A stretch of DNA of 22,399 nt from Chlamydiota bacterium (lineage in GTDB: Bacteria > Chlamydiota > Chlamydiia > Chlamydiales > SM23-39), in contig JAJFMM010000013.1 of the NCBI GenBank assembly GCA_021772165.1, forward strand, positions 1 to 22,399, in the 5' to 3' direction. Shown here piece after piece: positions 1 through 7,896 of the stretch. The position numbers and the translations under genes were made by a program. The first letter of the stretch is position 1; every line of letters begins with the position of its first letter. The notes beneath the pieces were generated by a model. That model made no database searches and was not told where the DNA came from. It saw only the letters and a list, made by a program, of their open reading frames with translations.

Positions 1-1263
1 TAAATCAAATATTTTTAAAACCGTATCGCGCTGCAGGGCGTTGATTGTTTCGAAAATAATGCTCTTCATTTTTTCCATCACAACGGAGTTTTTATCCAGA
101 ACAACCCCGTGTAGAATTGCTGAATATGTAGCATCATCAGGTTCTCTATCTTCAGCAACTTCGATAGTCAGTTTTTCATTTCGGTTCGCCAATTCCCATG
201 CTTTTGCAAAAAATGTACTAGCCTGACAAAGATCTTCAACGATCGATTCGACTTTTCTATCCGCAACGTCATAGAAGAGGCTATGGATCTTTTGATATGG
301 GTCTTCTGGTTTTTCAAATTGAAGAATACTTAATGCAGTTTCGCTTTCTTCCAATTCAATCAGAAAGGAAGATTTAGGGATTTGAGATACGACACCTTCC
401 CAATGCTCGGGAAGCATATTTCTGGAGGGAGGGAAAATAGCTTCTAAAAGCTGGTGGATGTCCTGACAGAGATCAAAAAAGTGGATCTTATCCGTTTTGC
501 TGATGATACGCACCATCTGCATGAAATCTTTAGCCTCATCCATTGCAAGCATGTCGCTTTGTGAAAACAGGCTCTGAGTCCCTTCCTTCAGCAATAAACG
601 AAAAGAGTCTGTATCTTGGTTGGAAAAAGCCATTCGCAGAGGGCTGAAAATCAGACCGTTATCAAAATCCACCTTTGCGCCGGCCTTTAATAAAATAGAA
701 ATTGCTTGTTGATTGGAATGCATTGTTGCAAGTGTCAGCGGAGTTTTGCCGTAAAGCAGTGCGTCAACATCTACTCCCGCATTTATCAAACTTTTTATAG
801 CCTCGGGGTTGTTTCGACATGCCAGGTAATGAAGTAGCGGTATGCCATTATCAAGAGTTCTGTTTACATCAAAACCGCATCGAATCATCTGATCATAAAT
901 TCGAGGATTGAAAATTGATGCTGGCCGTGCTAATTCAAGTGCAAAAGCTGGGGCAGCAGGAAAGAAGGGAATGCGAGCTACAATATGGGTCAAAATATAT
1001 GGCAATGCAACGCGGATAGAGCAAAAAACGATACCTGTAATAAATGTATTAGATAATACGGAGAAAATAGGGTTCCCTAGATAGAAATCCCTCGCAATTG
1101 CCAACAACCCTACTGCGGCCATCCCTACATATCCGTTGTAAAGTGAGCAAAATTGCTGAAAAATAGTTGCAACCTTCTTAACGCTGGACAAGACGCCATC
1201 TGATAATGATGAAAAACTACAGCTTAAAGCTGAATTCTGGCAGGGTTCTGCGGAAATTCTCAT
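1..1263 (-). CDS. Ankyrin-repeat membrane protein, 3' end beyond the window
   Basis: The reading frame is open for 421 codons from the ATG at 1263 to the left edge, so the C-terminus is missing. Residues about 45-105 hold two hydrophobic stretches separated by a short polar turn, which suggests a membrane hairpin. Residues about 119-228 contain three ankyrin-like repeats, with the cores PLLHYLACRNNPEAIKSLI, TPLTLATMHSNQQAISILL and SPLRMAFSNQDTDSFRLLL. The remaining residues are charged, helical and unassigned. Ankyrin repeats bind proteins and are frequent in effectors of host-associated bacteria; a host-facing role is inference. The start is uncertain: an AAGGAG lies about 45 bases upstream with a 9-bp hairpin in between, and an in-frame GTG at 1281 is possible. 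Confidence 0.75.
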   Translation of the reverse strand, partial: MRISAEPCQNSALSCSFSSLSDGVLSSVKKVATIFQQFCSLYNGYVGMAAVGLLAIARDFYLGNPIFSVLSNTFITGIVFCSIRVALPYILTHIVARIPFFPAAPAFALELARPASIFNPRIYDQMIRCGFDVNRTLDNGIPLLHYLACRNNPEAIKSLINAGVDVDALLYGKTPLTLATMHSNQQAISILLKAGAKVDFDNGLIFSPLRMAFSNQDTDSFRLLLKEGTQSLFSQSDMLAMDEAKDFMQMVRIISKTDKIHFFDLCQDIHQLLEAIFPPSRNMLPEHWEGVVSQIPKSSFLIELEESETALSILQFEKPEDPYQKIHSLFYDVADRKVESIVEDLCQASTFFAKAWELANRNEKLTIEVAEDREPDDATYSAILHGVVLDKNSVVMEKMKSIIFETINALQRDTVLKIFDL

Positions 1264-1280
1264 AATTTTTCCATTGAGCA

Positions 1281-1303
1281 CTTCGCATTATGGAAATGCG
1301 AAG
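1281..1303. repeat. Short hairpin in the leader of the ankyrin gene
   Basis: CTTCGCATT and AATGCGAAG form a perfect 9-bp stem around a 5-base loop. It lies between the stop of the gene ending at 1325 and the ankyrin start at 1263, just after an AAGGAG on the minus strand (1310-1315). No T-run follows on either strand, so it is not a clear terminator. It could fold the ribosome-binding site towards the start codon or stabilise mRNA. Confidence 0.45.
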
Positions 1304-1324
1304 CATCTCTCCTTAAGTTTATTT

Positions 1325-2086
1325 TTAGCTTGATTGCACTATCTGGTTGGCGGGACGCAAGTTCCTAATCTGAGGATGCTCTCCTCTACCAGCAGCTAAT
1401 GCTTGTGAGGTGCTGTTCGCACCTTCTTCAAAAGCCGGAAGATAAAAACGTTGTAATACTGCACGACTTGCTTGATCATTCATAGCCATTTCTATTGGAT
1501 TTCTATTAGCAAGTGCATACATTTTACTTATTAAAAAAGCTATAGCAGCTACGGTACCTACCTGAGAAGTTAAAGCCAATAATTCAGCATTCCAACAATG
1601 AAGAGGTTGGGGCGTTTGCCTGCAGTTAGTCGATTCTGCACGTTCGCTATAAAAATTATCTGCGAAAAATCCAATGCCTGCCACTACAGTAGGAAGAAAT
1701 AGCTGTTGATAAGCCAAAGCATTGGCTGTTACTACAAACATACCACCTGCAACAGGATTTACTATGCATGATAGAATACTCTTTCCATAATCAGCAGTAT
1801 TAATTACAGCATTTCTACCTTCTTGAGCAACGTTCTGGAAACCTCTATTCACCTCCTCAACCCCTCTCTTAACATCGTTTCTCACATCTTGTGAAAAGCC
1901 TGTTGCCACTCCAGCAGCTGCGAATAGCCCTGTAATTGAACTAATCATACCAGCAACAGCTAGTGCACCACCTGCCGGAGGACATATTACCGCCAAACCC
2001 GTGCCAAGAGCAGCCCCTACCGCTCCCGCGCCTATCCCAAATTTTCCTGTATAACTCATTTTATTATCTTGAATTTGTGCTGTCAT
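1325..2086 (-). CDS. Hypothetical Gly/Ala-rich membrane protein
   Basis: The 253-residue protein is not recognised. Residues about 15-62 are a long Gly/Ala-rich hydrophobic stretch with small-residue spacing, typical of tightly packed membrane helices or hairpins. A second hydrophobic region lies at about 104-143 and a third near 172-190. The segment between the first two (about 64-98) is polar and helical. The C-terminus is soluble and Asn/Gln-rich. A GAGGG six bases before the ATG supports the start. It lies upstream of the ankyrin gene on the same strand, about 60 bases away, so the two may be co-transcribed. Paired hydrophobic segments recall chlamydial inclusion-membrane proteins, but nothing here proves that. 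Confidence 0.65.
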   Translation of the reverse strand: MTAQIQDNKMSYTGKFGIGAGAVGAALGTGLAVICPPAGGALAVAGMISSITGLFAAAGVATGFSQDVRNDVKRGVEEVNRGFQNVAQEGRNAVINTADYGKSILSCIVNPVAGGMFVVTANALAYQQLFLPTVVAGIGFFADNFYSERAESTNCRQTPQPLHCWNAELLALTSQVGTVAAIAFLISKMYALANRNPIEMAMNDQASRAVLQRFYLPAFEEGANSTSQALAAGRGEHPQIRNLRPANQIVQSS

Positions 2087-2446
2087 TTTTAACCCTCTGT
2101 TTTAATTATACATTAAGATGCAATTGTTAGTTAGTTTCCGTTTAAATGAAAATATAGAAGACAAGGCGATTTATAGCAATTAAATGTTTATCGTTACTAA
2201 CTAAAATTAAAACATCACCCTTACCTATCCGGAGAGTAGCGATACGCTGGAGTCTCTGAGAATCCAACCATAGGATCGATTGGATAGTTTGGCTTGCAGT
2301 GAGCGGGCATAATGCTCCAGTATTTACCCATTCCACTTGAAGGGCACTCAATTGAACGACCACCTTGAATTATTGTTAAGCTAGGGACTTTCGCAAAGAT
2401 TCAATTAAGTTCTGAATTTCCCTTTTTTATTTCTCTGAGAAAGTAA

Positions 2447-2478
2447 AAAAACACCCTACCAACCTGGGGGTTGTTTTT
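2447..2478. terminator. Possible hairpin with A/T flanks
   Basis: AAAAACACCC pairs with GGGGGTTGTTTTT with one bulged base, about 10 bp around an 11-base loop. A run of T on the 3' side gives it terminator character. No transcript is known to need ending here, so it may instead be a remnant or a regulatory structure. Confidence 0.3.
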
Positions 2479-2538
2479 GAAAAAAGTAAGTATTATTAGT
2501 ATTAAAATGATTTTTATTTAATCTTTATAGTTAGGATA

Positions 2539-2544
2539 TATAAT
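2539..2544 (+). promoter_or_regulatory. -10 element of the 2578 gene
   Basis: A perfect TATAAT lies 33 bases before the ATG at 2578, giving a short leader with AAGGG at 2566-2570. No good -35 hexamer is visible at the expected distance in the surrounding AT-rich DNA. Confidence 0.5.
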
Positions 2545-2577
2545 ATTCTCGTTTTCAACTAAATAAAGGGTTTAAAA

Positions 2578-3201
2578 ATGACTACAATAACAGCAGATTC
2601 CTTCTTGGGCCGGGCCCAAGGTCTTTTTCAGCGTGGCCAAGATATTTTTCAGTGCAGTAAGCAACTAATAACCAATGAAGTAAAGACTAATTCATTTAAC
2701 TCAGCATTGACGGCAATAGCAACTGCAATCCCAGTAAATGCCATAACATGGGGACAAGAACAAGGATACTTAGGAATGACACCTGCAACTGCAGTATCAC
2801 TAACCGCAGCAACAGTAACCACGCTGTTACTTGCTGGAACAGCAGAAAATTACGAAATAATAGGAAATAGAGCGCTTAAGGTAATTGAGAGTGTTGCATT
2901 TGGTACAAATTTTCTCACAACTGCACATTATTTTCTTTCAGCTGCAGAAGGCGTAGAAAAAACCGCAGTAGGATCAGGATTACTATCAACATCATTAGTC
3001 ACAACATTCTTAGCATCAGCGGTCCTTGGAGGATTCTCTAAAAATTTAGGAATAACATGCAAAGATCGAGTGATTATTGGAACAGGGGCCTTTTTGGGGC
3101 AGCTTCCTTGGGCGTATTCATTATGCTCTTTGCCAACAATGGCGTTGGTTAGCGCTGCTACGGCGGGCATTTTAACGTCACTGACACACCGGAACTCGTG
3201 A
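2578..3201 (+). CDS. Hypothetical membrane protein
   Basis: The 207-residue protein is not recognised. The first 35 residues are polar and helical. Hydrophobic segments follow at about 43-56, 67-87, 104-123, 131-152 and 162-198, rich in Ala, Thr and Leu, so a multi-spanning membrane protein is likely. AAGGG seven bases before the ATG and a TATAAT further upstream support the start. It is divergent from the other Ala-rich membrane protein at 1325-2086 and upstream of tRNA-Leu. No catalytic motif or signal peptide is seen. Its composition and neighbourhood fit chlamydial hydrophobic proteins of the accessory genome; function is unknown. Confidence 0.6.
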   Translation: MTTITADSFLGRAQGLFQRGQDIFQCSKQLITNEVKTNSFNSALTAIATAIPVNAITWGQEQGYLGMTPATAVSLTAATVTTLLLAGTAENYEIIGNRALKVIESVAFGTNFLTTAHYFLSAAEGVEKTAVGSGLLSTSLVTTFLASAVLGGFSKNLGITCKDRVIIGTGAFLGQLPWAYSLCSLPTMALVSAATAGILTSLTHRNS

Positions 3202-3276
3202 GAAACCGGTTGTGTATAAAAGGTTTTCCTTGGAAATATTGGACAGCTTAGTGCAATATGTCACCTATCATCATCT

Positions 3277-3358
<82 letters not shown>

Positions 3359-3361
3359 TAC

Positions 3362-3382
3362 GGCGGTTGCAACGCAACCGCC
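3362..3382. terminator. Hairpin between tRNA-Leu and the convergent gene
   Basis: GGCGGTTGC and GCAACCGCC make a perfect 9-bp GC-rich stem with a 3-base loop, only three bases after the tRNA discriminator. TCTCTTATTCCTT follows on the plus strand, a weak T-rich tail. The position between two convergent genes fits termination of the tRNA transcript and possibly of the opposite one. Confidence 0.6.
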
Positions 3383-3386
3383 TCTC

Positions 3387-4307
3387 TTATTCCTTAGAGT
3401 CTTTCTCATCTAGCTTCGCTAAAAATTCCTTCTGATACAGATCGTCTTTCTTCGAGTTGTAGCTGGTAAGAATAGATCCAATCTTTCTCTCAAGATCGCC
3501 CGACGGCTTTTTAGATGCAGCAACCAGCTGTCTCATATCCCAGCCCTTTGCCTGCAGAGAATCAAACCCTTCTGCGGCGAGATCGACTTTCTTCTTCAGA
3601 TCTAGATCGCTAAAACCCTTAGCGGCGTCCTGCATTTTTGCGAGCTTATCCATGCCGAGAACAACCTGCTTCTGGTCGAGATCTGCGTCATCGCCAGATA
3701 GCCTCTGTGCATCTAGATGAACAAGCTTGAATTCATAGGCCAAATCGATTTCAACCAGCTTGCGCTCATCGCTATTGGCTGCCTGCTCAGGCGTGATGAA
3801 GCGTAGATTACTCAGGTAGCGCATCGCGTCCTGCCTCAAAGCATCCAGCTCAGTTGTCGCTGACTGAACTCGCTTGTAAGCAAGACCGGCTTCTTGACCC
3901 TTACAGAGCTCTTTCAGTTCCACATTGCGCTGCTGCAGAAGTGTTTTTGCAAGCGTCTCATAATGGCTGGCCAGATTCTTGAGCTGAGCATCTGCCTCAG
4001 GAGTTTGCCTCATCTCAGCAAATTCCTCGAGACGACCATTTTTTTTGAGTTCCTTGTAATCTCCTTCGAGCTCATCAAGGAAAGAATTGAATACCCCTTT
4101 TGCATAATCTGCTCTCAAAAGAGTCATGACCTCAGAGCCCGTTTCCGGCTCCGCTCTGGAAGCTATAGTCTGCTCTACAGAATCTACATTTCCTTCAACA
4201 GCAACAGCAGCTCCCCCTATACAAAGAGCAAGTCCTAGAATTGCAAAAACTTTCTTCACGAAGTGACTCCAAGGTTTAATTGCCCTCATGATAATAACAA
4301 TCGACAT
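3387..4307 (-). CDS. Secreted helical protein of unknown function
   Basis: This protein is 306 residues from the first ATG or 300 from the second (Met7). Both starts lack a clear ribosome-binding site; Met7 gives a more typical signal peptide. The basic stretch MRAIKPWSHFVKK is followed by a hydrophobic core, FAILGLALCIGGAAVAV, so export to the periplasm is likely. From about residue 45 on the chain is highly charged and helical with Leu/Ala/Glu/Lys spacing suggestive of coiled coil. There is a single Cys after the signal region and no catalytic motif. It is convergent with tRNA-Leu and the last of two minus-strand genes for envelope proteins. I do not recognise the family. Confidence 0.65.
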   Translation of the reverse strand: MSIVIIMRAIKPWSHFVKKVFAILGLALCIGGAAVAVEGNVDSVEQTIASRAEPETGSEVMTLLRADYAKGVFNSFLDELEGDYKELKKNGRLEEFAEMRQTPEADAQLKNLASHYETLAKTLLQQRNVELKELCKGQEAGLAYKRVQSATTELDALRQDAMRYLSNLRFITPEQAANSDERKLVEIDLAYEFKLVHLDAQRLSGDDADLDQKQVVLGMDKLAKMQDAAKGFSDLDLKKKVDLAAEGFDSLQAKGWDMRQLVAASKKPSGDLERKIGSILTSYNSKKDDLYQKEFLAKLDEKDSKE

Positions 4308-4411
4308 TAAATAACAAACAATAAAGAACCTATCCGAATGAAATATTCCATCGACTTCCTCGATTATATACCGAAACGAACCCGAAGCCTTTTATCCGCA
4401 TAAGCTCAAAG

Positions 4412-5401
4412 TTAATAATAATAATTTAAGGCCGTAGACCAATTTGTAAACGCCTGAGCATTACGCCCAGCTACGGTAAACCAAACCCCGGTAACTACAC
4501 CAAGTTGTGAACTGAAATTGTATTCTAGCTGAGGCGCCAAGCTGTACTGAACACTCGATCCTTGACTCAGATCCTCAGGAAGCTCTGTTATTTCACTGAA
4601 TCCCGGATTACCCTTAAAGCGAGTGCGCTTACTGAAGCTGGCCACCGCATCAAATGCCAATACCCACGATTGCGATAAATTGAGCTCGCAGCCAAAAAAT
4701 ACTTCAGCCGTTTGAGGTGGATAGACCCATCCATTTGTATCAAAAGCACCGCCATAGGCACTGAAGCCATGCACTCTTACCTTAGCGGATACCTCATACT
4801 GAAATACAAGCCGGATGTTCGTCCAATGATTGTCCCAAAGATGAATCAAATGAGAAAAAGCAAGAAAAGCACCTGATGTATAGGCGCCCTCTCCAGATAC
4901 ATCCGTTCCGGCTTGTTCAGGATCTAAACGCTCAAATCTCCCTGTCGGAAATGTTTCAAACAGTCCAAATCGAATGGAAGGCATCCAATGCCCCCTACTC
5001 TCCTTATGAAGCTGGAAGCCGAAAATAACTTCAAAATCACCCAGATTGAATGTCATGGACTCTTTCGATATGTGAAAAAACCATGAGGGAACCAGAGCTA
5101 AATCAAGCCAATCATTAAGGCCAAATTCTAAGAAAGTGAGAGAGTTGACGTTCCAGGAGGATCTCGGAGTAGAAACTTTTTCCCAGTTGTCATTGTATCT
5201 TGAAGTCTCGTAGTTGGCGAAAACGTAGGGTTCAAAATTGTAGTGTCCCGACTGAATATTAACCGCCGGCGGCGTTAACAGAGGCCCCGTAAACCAAGGC
5301 ACCTCTTTACGCCCTACCTCGTGAGGAAGGATAGGAGGAGCCGCCCGCGACCATGCGGTACTTGCGATACCTACAAAAATAAGAGAAATCCACCAGCGCA
5401 T
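4412..5401 (-). CDS. Outer-membrane beta-barrel protein
   Basis: The ATG at 5401 gives 329 residues; a TTG four codons upstream (5413) is also possible. An N-terminal signal peptide (MRWWISLIFVGIASTAWS, cleaved near ARAAP-like residues) precedes alternating hydrophobic and polar segments rich in Trp, Phe and Tyr, as in barrel strands. The last residues (NWSTALNYYY) are aromatic, like the C-terminal insertion signal of outer-membrane barrels. Motifs such as FGLFETFPTGRF and QLEYNFSSQLGV resemble the broad family sometimes annotated as MetA-pathway/phenol-degradation-like transporters; that label is weak and no substrate can be named. A TATATA -10-like element lies about 25 bases before the start. 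Confidence 0.7.
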   Translation of the reverse strand: MRWWISLIFVGIASTAWSRAAPPILPHEVGRKEVPWFTGPLLTPPAVNIQSGHYNFEPYVFANYETSRYNDNWEKVSTPRSSWNVNSLTFLEFGLNDWLDLALVPSWFFHISKESMTFNLGDFEVIFGFQLHKESRGHWMPSIRFGLFETFPTGRFERLDPEQAGTDVSGEGAYTSGAFLAFSHLIHLWDNHWTNIRLVFQYEVSAKVRVHGFSAYGGAFDTNGWVYPPQTAEVFFGCELNLSQSWVLAFDAVASFSKRTRFKGNPGFSEITELPEDLSQGSSVQYSLAPQLEYNFSSQLGVVTGVWFTVAGRNAQAFTNWSTALNYYY

Positions 5402-5462
5402 AGCATTATCCAAGCCACTTATATATAGCTTAAAATTTAGTCATCCGCAATGATATTTCACT

Positions 5463-5873
5463 ATGACTCTACTGCTATGCTTTCTATTAGCTTTTCAGAC
5501 GACCTCAATACGACTCAATGATGAGATTCTCACCGTTGAATTAGCAAAGAGCGAGAATGATCACTACAGAGGTTTAATGGGCAGGACAGAGCTGTCCGAT
5601 CAAGAGGGAATGTTGTTTATCTATGAAAAACCGCGCATCCTTGGATTCTGGATGAAGGGGACGAAAATCCCACTTAGCATCGGCTTTTTTGATGAGAATC
5701 AAGTTCTACTCACAGTCAAAGAGATGCCCCTACTTAAGAGGATCTACCGCAATCCTGAAGTGCACAGGAGCTCTCAGCCGGCTCTCTACGCTCTGGAAGT
5801 GCCAGCGGGCTGGTTTGAGCGGCATGGAATAAAGCCGGGCAGTCGTTTCGAATGGATTCAGAAGCACAACTAG
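5463..5873 (+). CDS. DUF192 (UPF0127) family secreted protein
   Basis: The 136-residue protein has a short hydrophobic N-terminus (MTLLLCFLLAFQTTS) that probably acts as signal peptide. The rest matches the DUF192 fold in order: VELAKSENDHYRGLMGR, GMLFIYEKP, FWMKGTKIPLSIGFFDE, and a final LEVPAGWFERHGIKPGSRF. The family's role is unknown. The length is normal and the C-terminus intact, although transposase-derived sequence begins directly after the stop. No clear ribosome-binding site precedes the ATG. It is transcribed divergently from the barrel protein at 5401, with about 60 bases between them. Confidence 0.85.
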   Translation: MTLLLCFLLAFQTTSIRLNDEILTVELAKSENDHYRGLMGRTELSDQEGMLFIYEKPRILGFWMKGTKIPLSIGFFDENQVLLTVKEMPLLKRIYRNPEVHRSSQPALYALEVPAGWFERHGIKPGSRFEWIQKHN

Positions 5874-6156
5874 CAGATTCACAAGCAGAGTCCATTTGCT
5901 TCAGAGCACTGGTAATACAGTCCCAAAAGCCAGATTCCTGCCACCTTCGAAACCATCGATGAGCAGAAGACTTAGAAGCCCATAGCTCGCCCTCAGGACA
6001 AGCAGACCATTTTCCTTTCGTTTCAATAACCCAAAAGATCGTATTCACAACTTTTCGCCAGGGAGCATGAGGCTTGCCTCTACCCCGCTTCTGTGGCTCA
6101 GAAAAGTAGTGCTTAATTGCATTCCACTGTTCTTCGTTTAAACCCGAGAATTCCAT
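5874..6156 (-). pseudogene. Truncated IS5-family transposase (N-terminal part)
   Basis: The N-terminal 90 or so residues match the DUF4096 region of IS5-type transposases: GLNEEQWNAIKHYF, a basic RGRGKPHAPWRK, an NTIFWVIETKGKW segment, and AHRWFRRWQESGFWD. After that the frame simply continues antisense through the end of the DUF192 gene to 5734 and loses all likeness. The catalytic DDE domain is absent and no second frame encodes it, so this is a dead fragment or the first half of a split transposase whose second half was lost. No terminal inverted repeats were found. The fragment stops within a few bases of the DUF192 stop codon. Confidence 0.75.
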
Positions 6157-6320
6157 ACAAATACACCTAATTAGTTATTATTTCCATTAGTCAATAGGTC
6201 TCCGTTACTAATCTTACCACCTAATTCACTAAAAGTCAAGAATCCCCTCTCCCCTTAAAACCACAAATCACTAACATTCAGCAACTTAATGTTAATTAAA
6301 GAGTTTACGTCAAATTTTAT

Positions 6321-6348
6321 TTGTGAAATACCTAAAACCCAGTATAAT
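6321..6348 (+). promoter_or_regulatory. Sigma70-type promoter of the symporter operon
   Basis: TTGTGA (6321-6326) and a perfect TATAAT (6343-6348) are 16 bases apart. Initiation near 6355 would place the ATG at 6373 within a short leader. This argues against the in-frame ATG at 6289, which lies upstream of the promoter. Confidence 0.7.
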
Positions 6349-6372
6349 GCGCCCTTTTTCCTCGAGGAACTT

Positions 6373-7659
6373 ATGAAAAAGAACGCAAAAAGTCCCTGGA
6401 AAGTGTTTATCGCTATCCTACTAGCTATTATTGTGGGCTCGTGGGCTGGGCAGGATAAGGCGCTTTTCGGCATCACCTACTACTCCGTTCTTGACGTTTT
6501 TGGGGAAATCTTCCTTAAAGCCTTAACACTCATCGTAGTACCTCTCGTTTCCTCCTCGATCATCACAGGCATCTCGCGCATTGGCAATGAGAAGTCTTTT
6601 GGCCGGATCGGCGGCAAAATGTTCCTCTGCTACTTCGGCTCAACGATCGTCGCGATTCTCATTGGCCTTTTCTTTGTGAATCTACTCACTCCCGGTGCCG
6701 CTCACATCGCACCTCCTATTTCAGAGGGCCAAGAGGAAAAACTCGCACAACTACAGAGCCACGCAGCCGGAGGAGGCTTAAGCAACCTCGTCAAAGTGCT
6801 TATCCAGATCGTTCCTTCCAACATCGTCCTCGCCTTTTCGCCAGGGCAGATGCTCGGACTGATCTTCTTTAGCATGCTTTTTGGCTACGCTCTTTCTAAA
6901 ATCGATGCAGGTCCGGGCGCAATTGTTCAGGGATTCTGGCAAGGCATCTTCCAGACCATGCTCCAGATCACACACATCATCATGAAGTTTCTACCTTTCG
7001 GGGTATTCTGCCTCGTTGGCAAAGTGTTTGCGACAACCGGCCTCGAATCACTAGCCTCGCTGGGACTCTTTCTCCTAACGATTGTCCTGGGACTCGCTAC
7101 GTTTATGTTTGTAGCTCTTCCCCTGGCACTCAGACTCATAGGCAGAGTCAGCCCGCTGCGCCACTTCAAAGCGATGTTGCCGGCCCTTGTCACAGCCTTT
7201 TCAACAACGTCCACCTCAGCCACCCTACCCGTAACAATGGATTGCGTAGAAAAGCGCGCCGGCGTCTCAAACCGAGTTTGCGGCCTTGTTGTGCCTCTAG
7301 GAACATCCGTCAATATGTCTGGATCAGCCCTCTACGAATGTGTGGCTGCGATGTTTGTCGCTCAGGTCTATGGCCTCGACCTCTCCTTTGGAACCCAGTT
7401 TCTGATCGTGCTATCAGCTCTGATCGCCTCCGTCGGCGTAGCAGGCATCCCCTCAGGAAGCCTTGTGGCCGTCATCGTGGTCATGGGCGTCATCGGCCTA
7501 CCTCCGGAGGGTATCGGCCTCTTTATCGCCGTAGATCGTCTGGTCGACATGTGCCGCACAACCGTCAATGTATTCAGTGATAGCGTCTCAGCGGTGCTCG
7601 TAGCCCGCCTTGAGGGAGAGAGCGTCTTAACCAGAGACCCACTTCCCATGGACACCTAA
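6373..7659 (+). CDS. Sodium:dicarboxylate/glutamate symporter (DAACS family)
   Basis: The 428-residue inner-membrane protein imports an anionic amino acid or C4-dicarboxylate with Na+ or H+. Family hallmarks are an N-terminal helix (VFIAILLAIIVGSWAG), the segment FLKALTLIVVPLVSSSIITGI, the serine-rich hairpin AFSTTSTSATLPVTM, the following PLGTSVNMSGSALYE with the NMxG sodium site, AGIPSGSLVAVIVVM, and DRLVDMCRTTVNVFSDS, which carries the substrate-binding Asp/Arg/Asn region. The GAGGAA just upstream and the promoter at 6321-6348 fix the start at 6373. In an intracellular bacterium it would draw dicarboxylates or glutamate from the host as carbon and nitrogen source. Two small genes follow at 30 and 18 bases. 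Confidence 0.92.
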   Translation: MKKNAKSPWKVFIAILLAIIVGSWAGQDKALFGITYYSVLDVFGEIFLKALTLIVVPLVSSSIITGISRIGNEKSFGRIGGKMFLCYFGSTIVAILIGLFFVNLLTPGAAHIAPPISEGQEEKLAQLQSHAAGGGLSNLVKVLIQIVPSNIVLAFSPGQMLGLIFFSMLFGYALSKIDAGPGAIVQGFWQGIFQTMLQITHIIMKFLPFGVFCLVGKVFATTGLESLASLGLFLLTIVLGLATFMFVALPLALRLIGRVSPLRHFKAMLPALVTAFSTTSTSATLPVTMDCVEKRAGVSNRVCGLVVPLGTSVNMSGSALYECVAAMFVAQVYGLDLSFGTQFLIVLSALIASVGVAGIPSGSLVAVIVVMGVIGLPPEGIGLFIAVDRLVDMCRTTVNVFSDSVSAVLVARLEGESVLTRDPLPMDT

Positions 7660-7689
7660 CTTCTAACACAACCAACTAGAGACTTAACA

Positions 7690-7878
7690 ATGACAATACC
7701 TCCCGTAGGATCACCCTCCGCTAAAATCATTTACACTCGAGCTGAACTAGAAAGCCTTCGCGAAGCCCCGAACAGCACGATGAAACCCAAAGACTGCAAA
7801 ATCCCTCCAGAAATCGACGCATCTCTACAATCGCTAGATCAACACAGAGAATTTAAAATTAGATCAGTGATTCAATAA
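7690..7878 (+). CDS. 62-residue protein with 4E-BP-like motif (candidate effector)
   Basis: This short protein is polar and Pro-rich with no membrane segment, so largely disordered. Residues 13-35 begin IIYTRAELESLREAP and end PKD. In human 4E-BP1 (from memory) the eIF4E-binding region begins IIYDRKFLMECRNSP and ends PRD. Without gaps they share IIY, the Arg two residues later, the Leu five after Tyr, the next Arg, Pro27, Pro33 and Asp35. The motif also resembles 4E-T (YTKEELLDIKELPHS). The canonical pattern YxxxxL plus a hydrophobic residue is met except that the last position is Glu21. Binding host eIF4E is inference. The ribosome-binding site is weak (AGAGA). It lies 30 bases after the symporter and 18 before a small membrane protein, probably in one operon. 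Confidence 0.6.
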   Translation: MTIPPVGSPSAKIIYTRAELESLREAPNSTMKPKDCKIPPEIDASLQSLDQHREFKIRSVIQ

Positions 7879-7896
7879 TTCAACCCTTCAAAAATC

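Larger units (their letters stand above)
2087..2577. other. Long AT-rich intergenic region between divergent genes
   Basis: This stretch of about 490 bases separates two divergent membrane-protein genes. A 73-codon minus-strand frame (2142-2363) starts with GTG, lacks a ribosome-binding site and resembles nothing I know, so I do not call it a gene. An imperfect hairpin with A/T flanks lies at 2447-2478 and a good -10 element at 2539-2544. Otherwise I see nothing in it; it could contain decayed coding sequence. Confidence 0.5.

Noticed and set aside
2142..2363. 73-codon minus-strand frame in the intergenic region
   Set aside because: GTG start, no ribosome-binding site, no recognisable motif and located in a decayed-looking AT-rich interval; may be chance.
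5734..5873. C-terminal part of the transposase frame
   Set aside because: It is antisense to the conserved end of the DUF192 gene and has no transposase likeness.
6289..6372. Upstream in-frame extension of the symporter
   Set aside because: The -35/-10 promoter lies inside it, the ribosome-binding site and signature helix point to the ATG at 6373.
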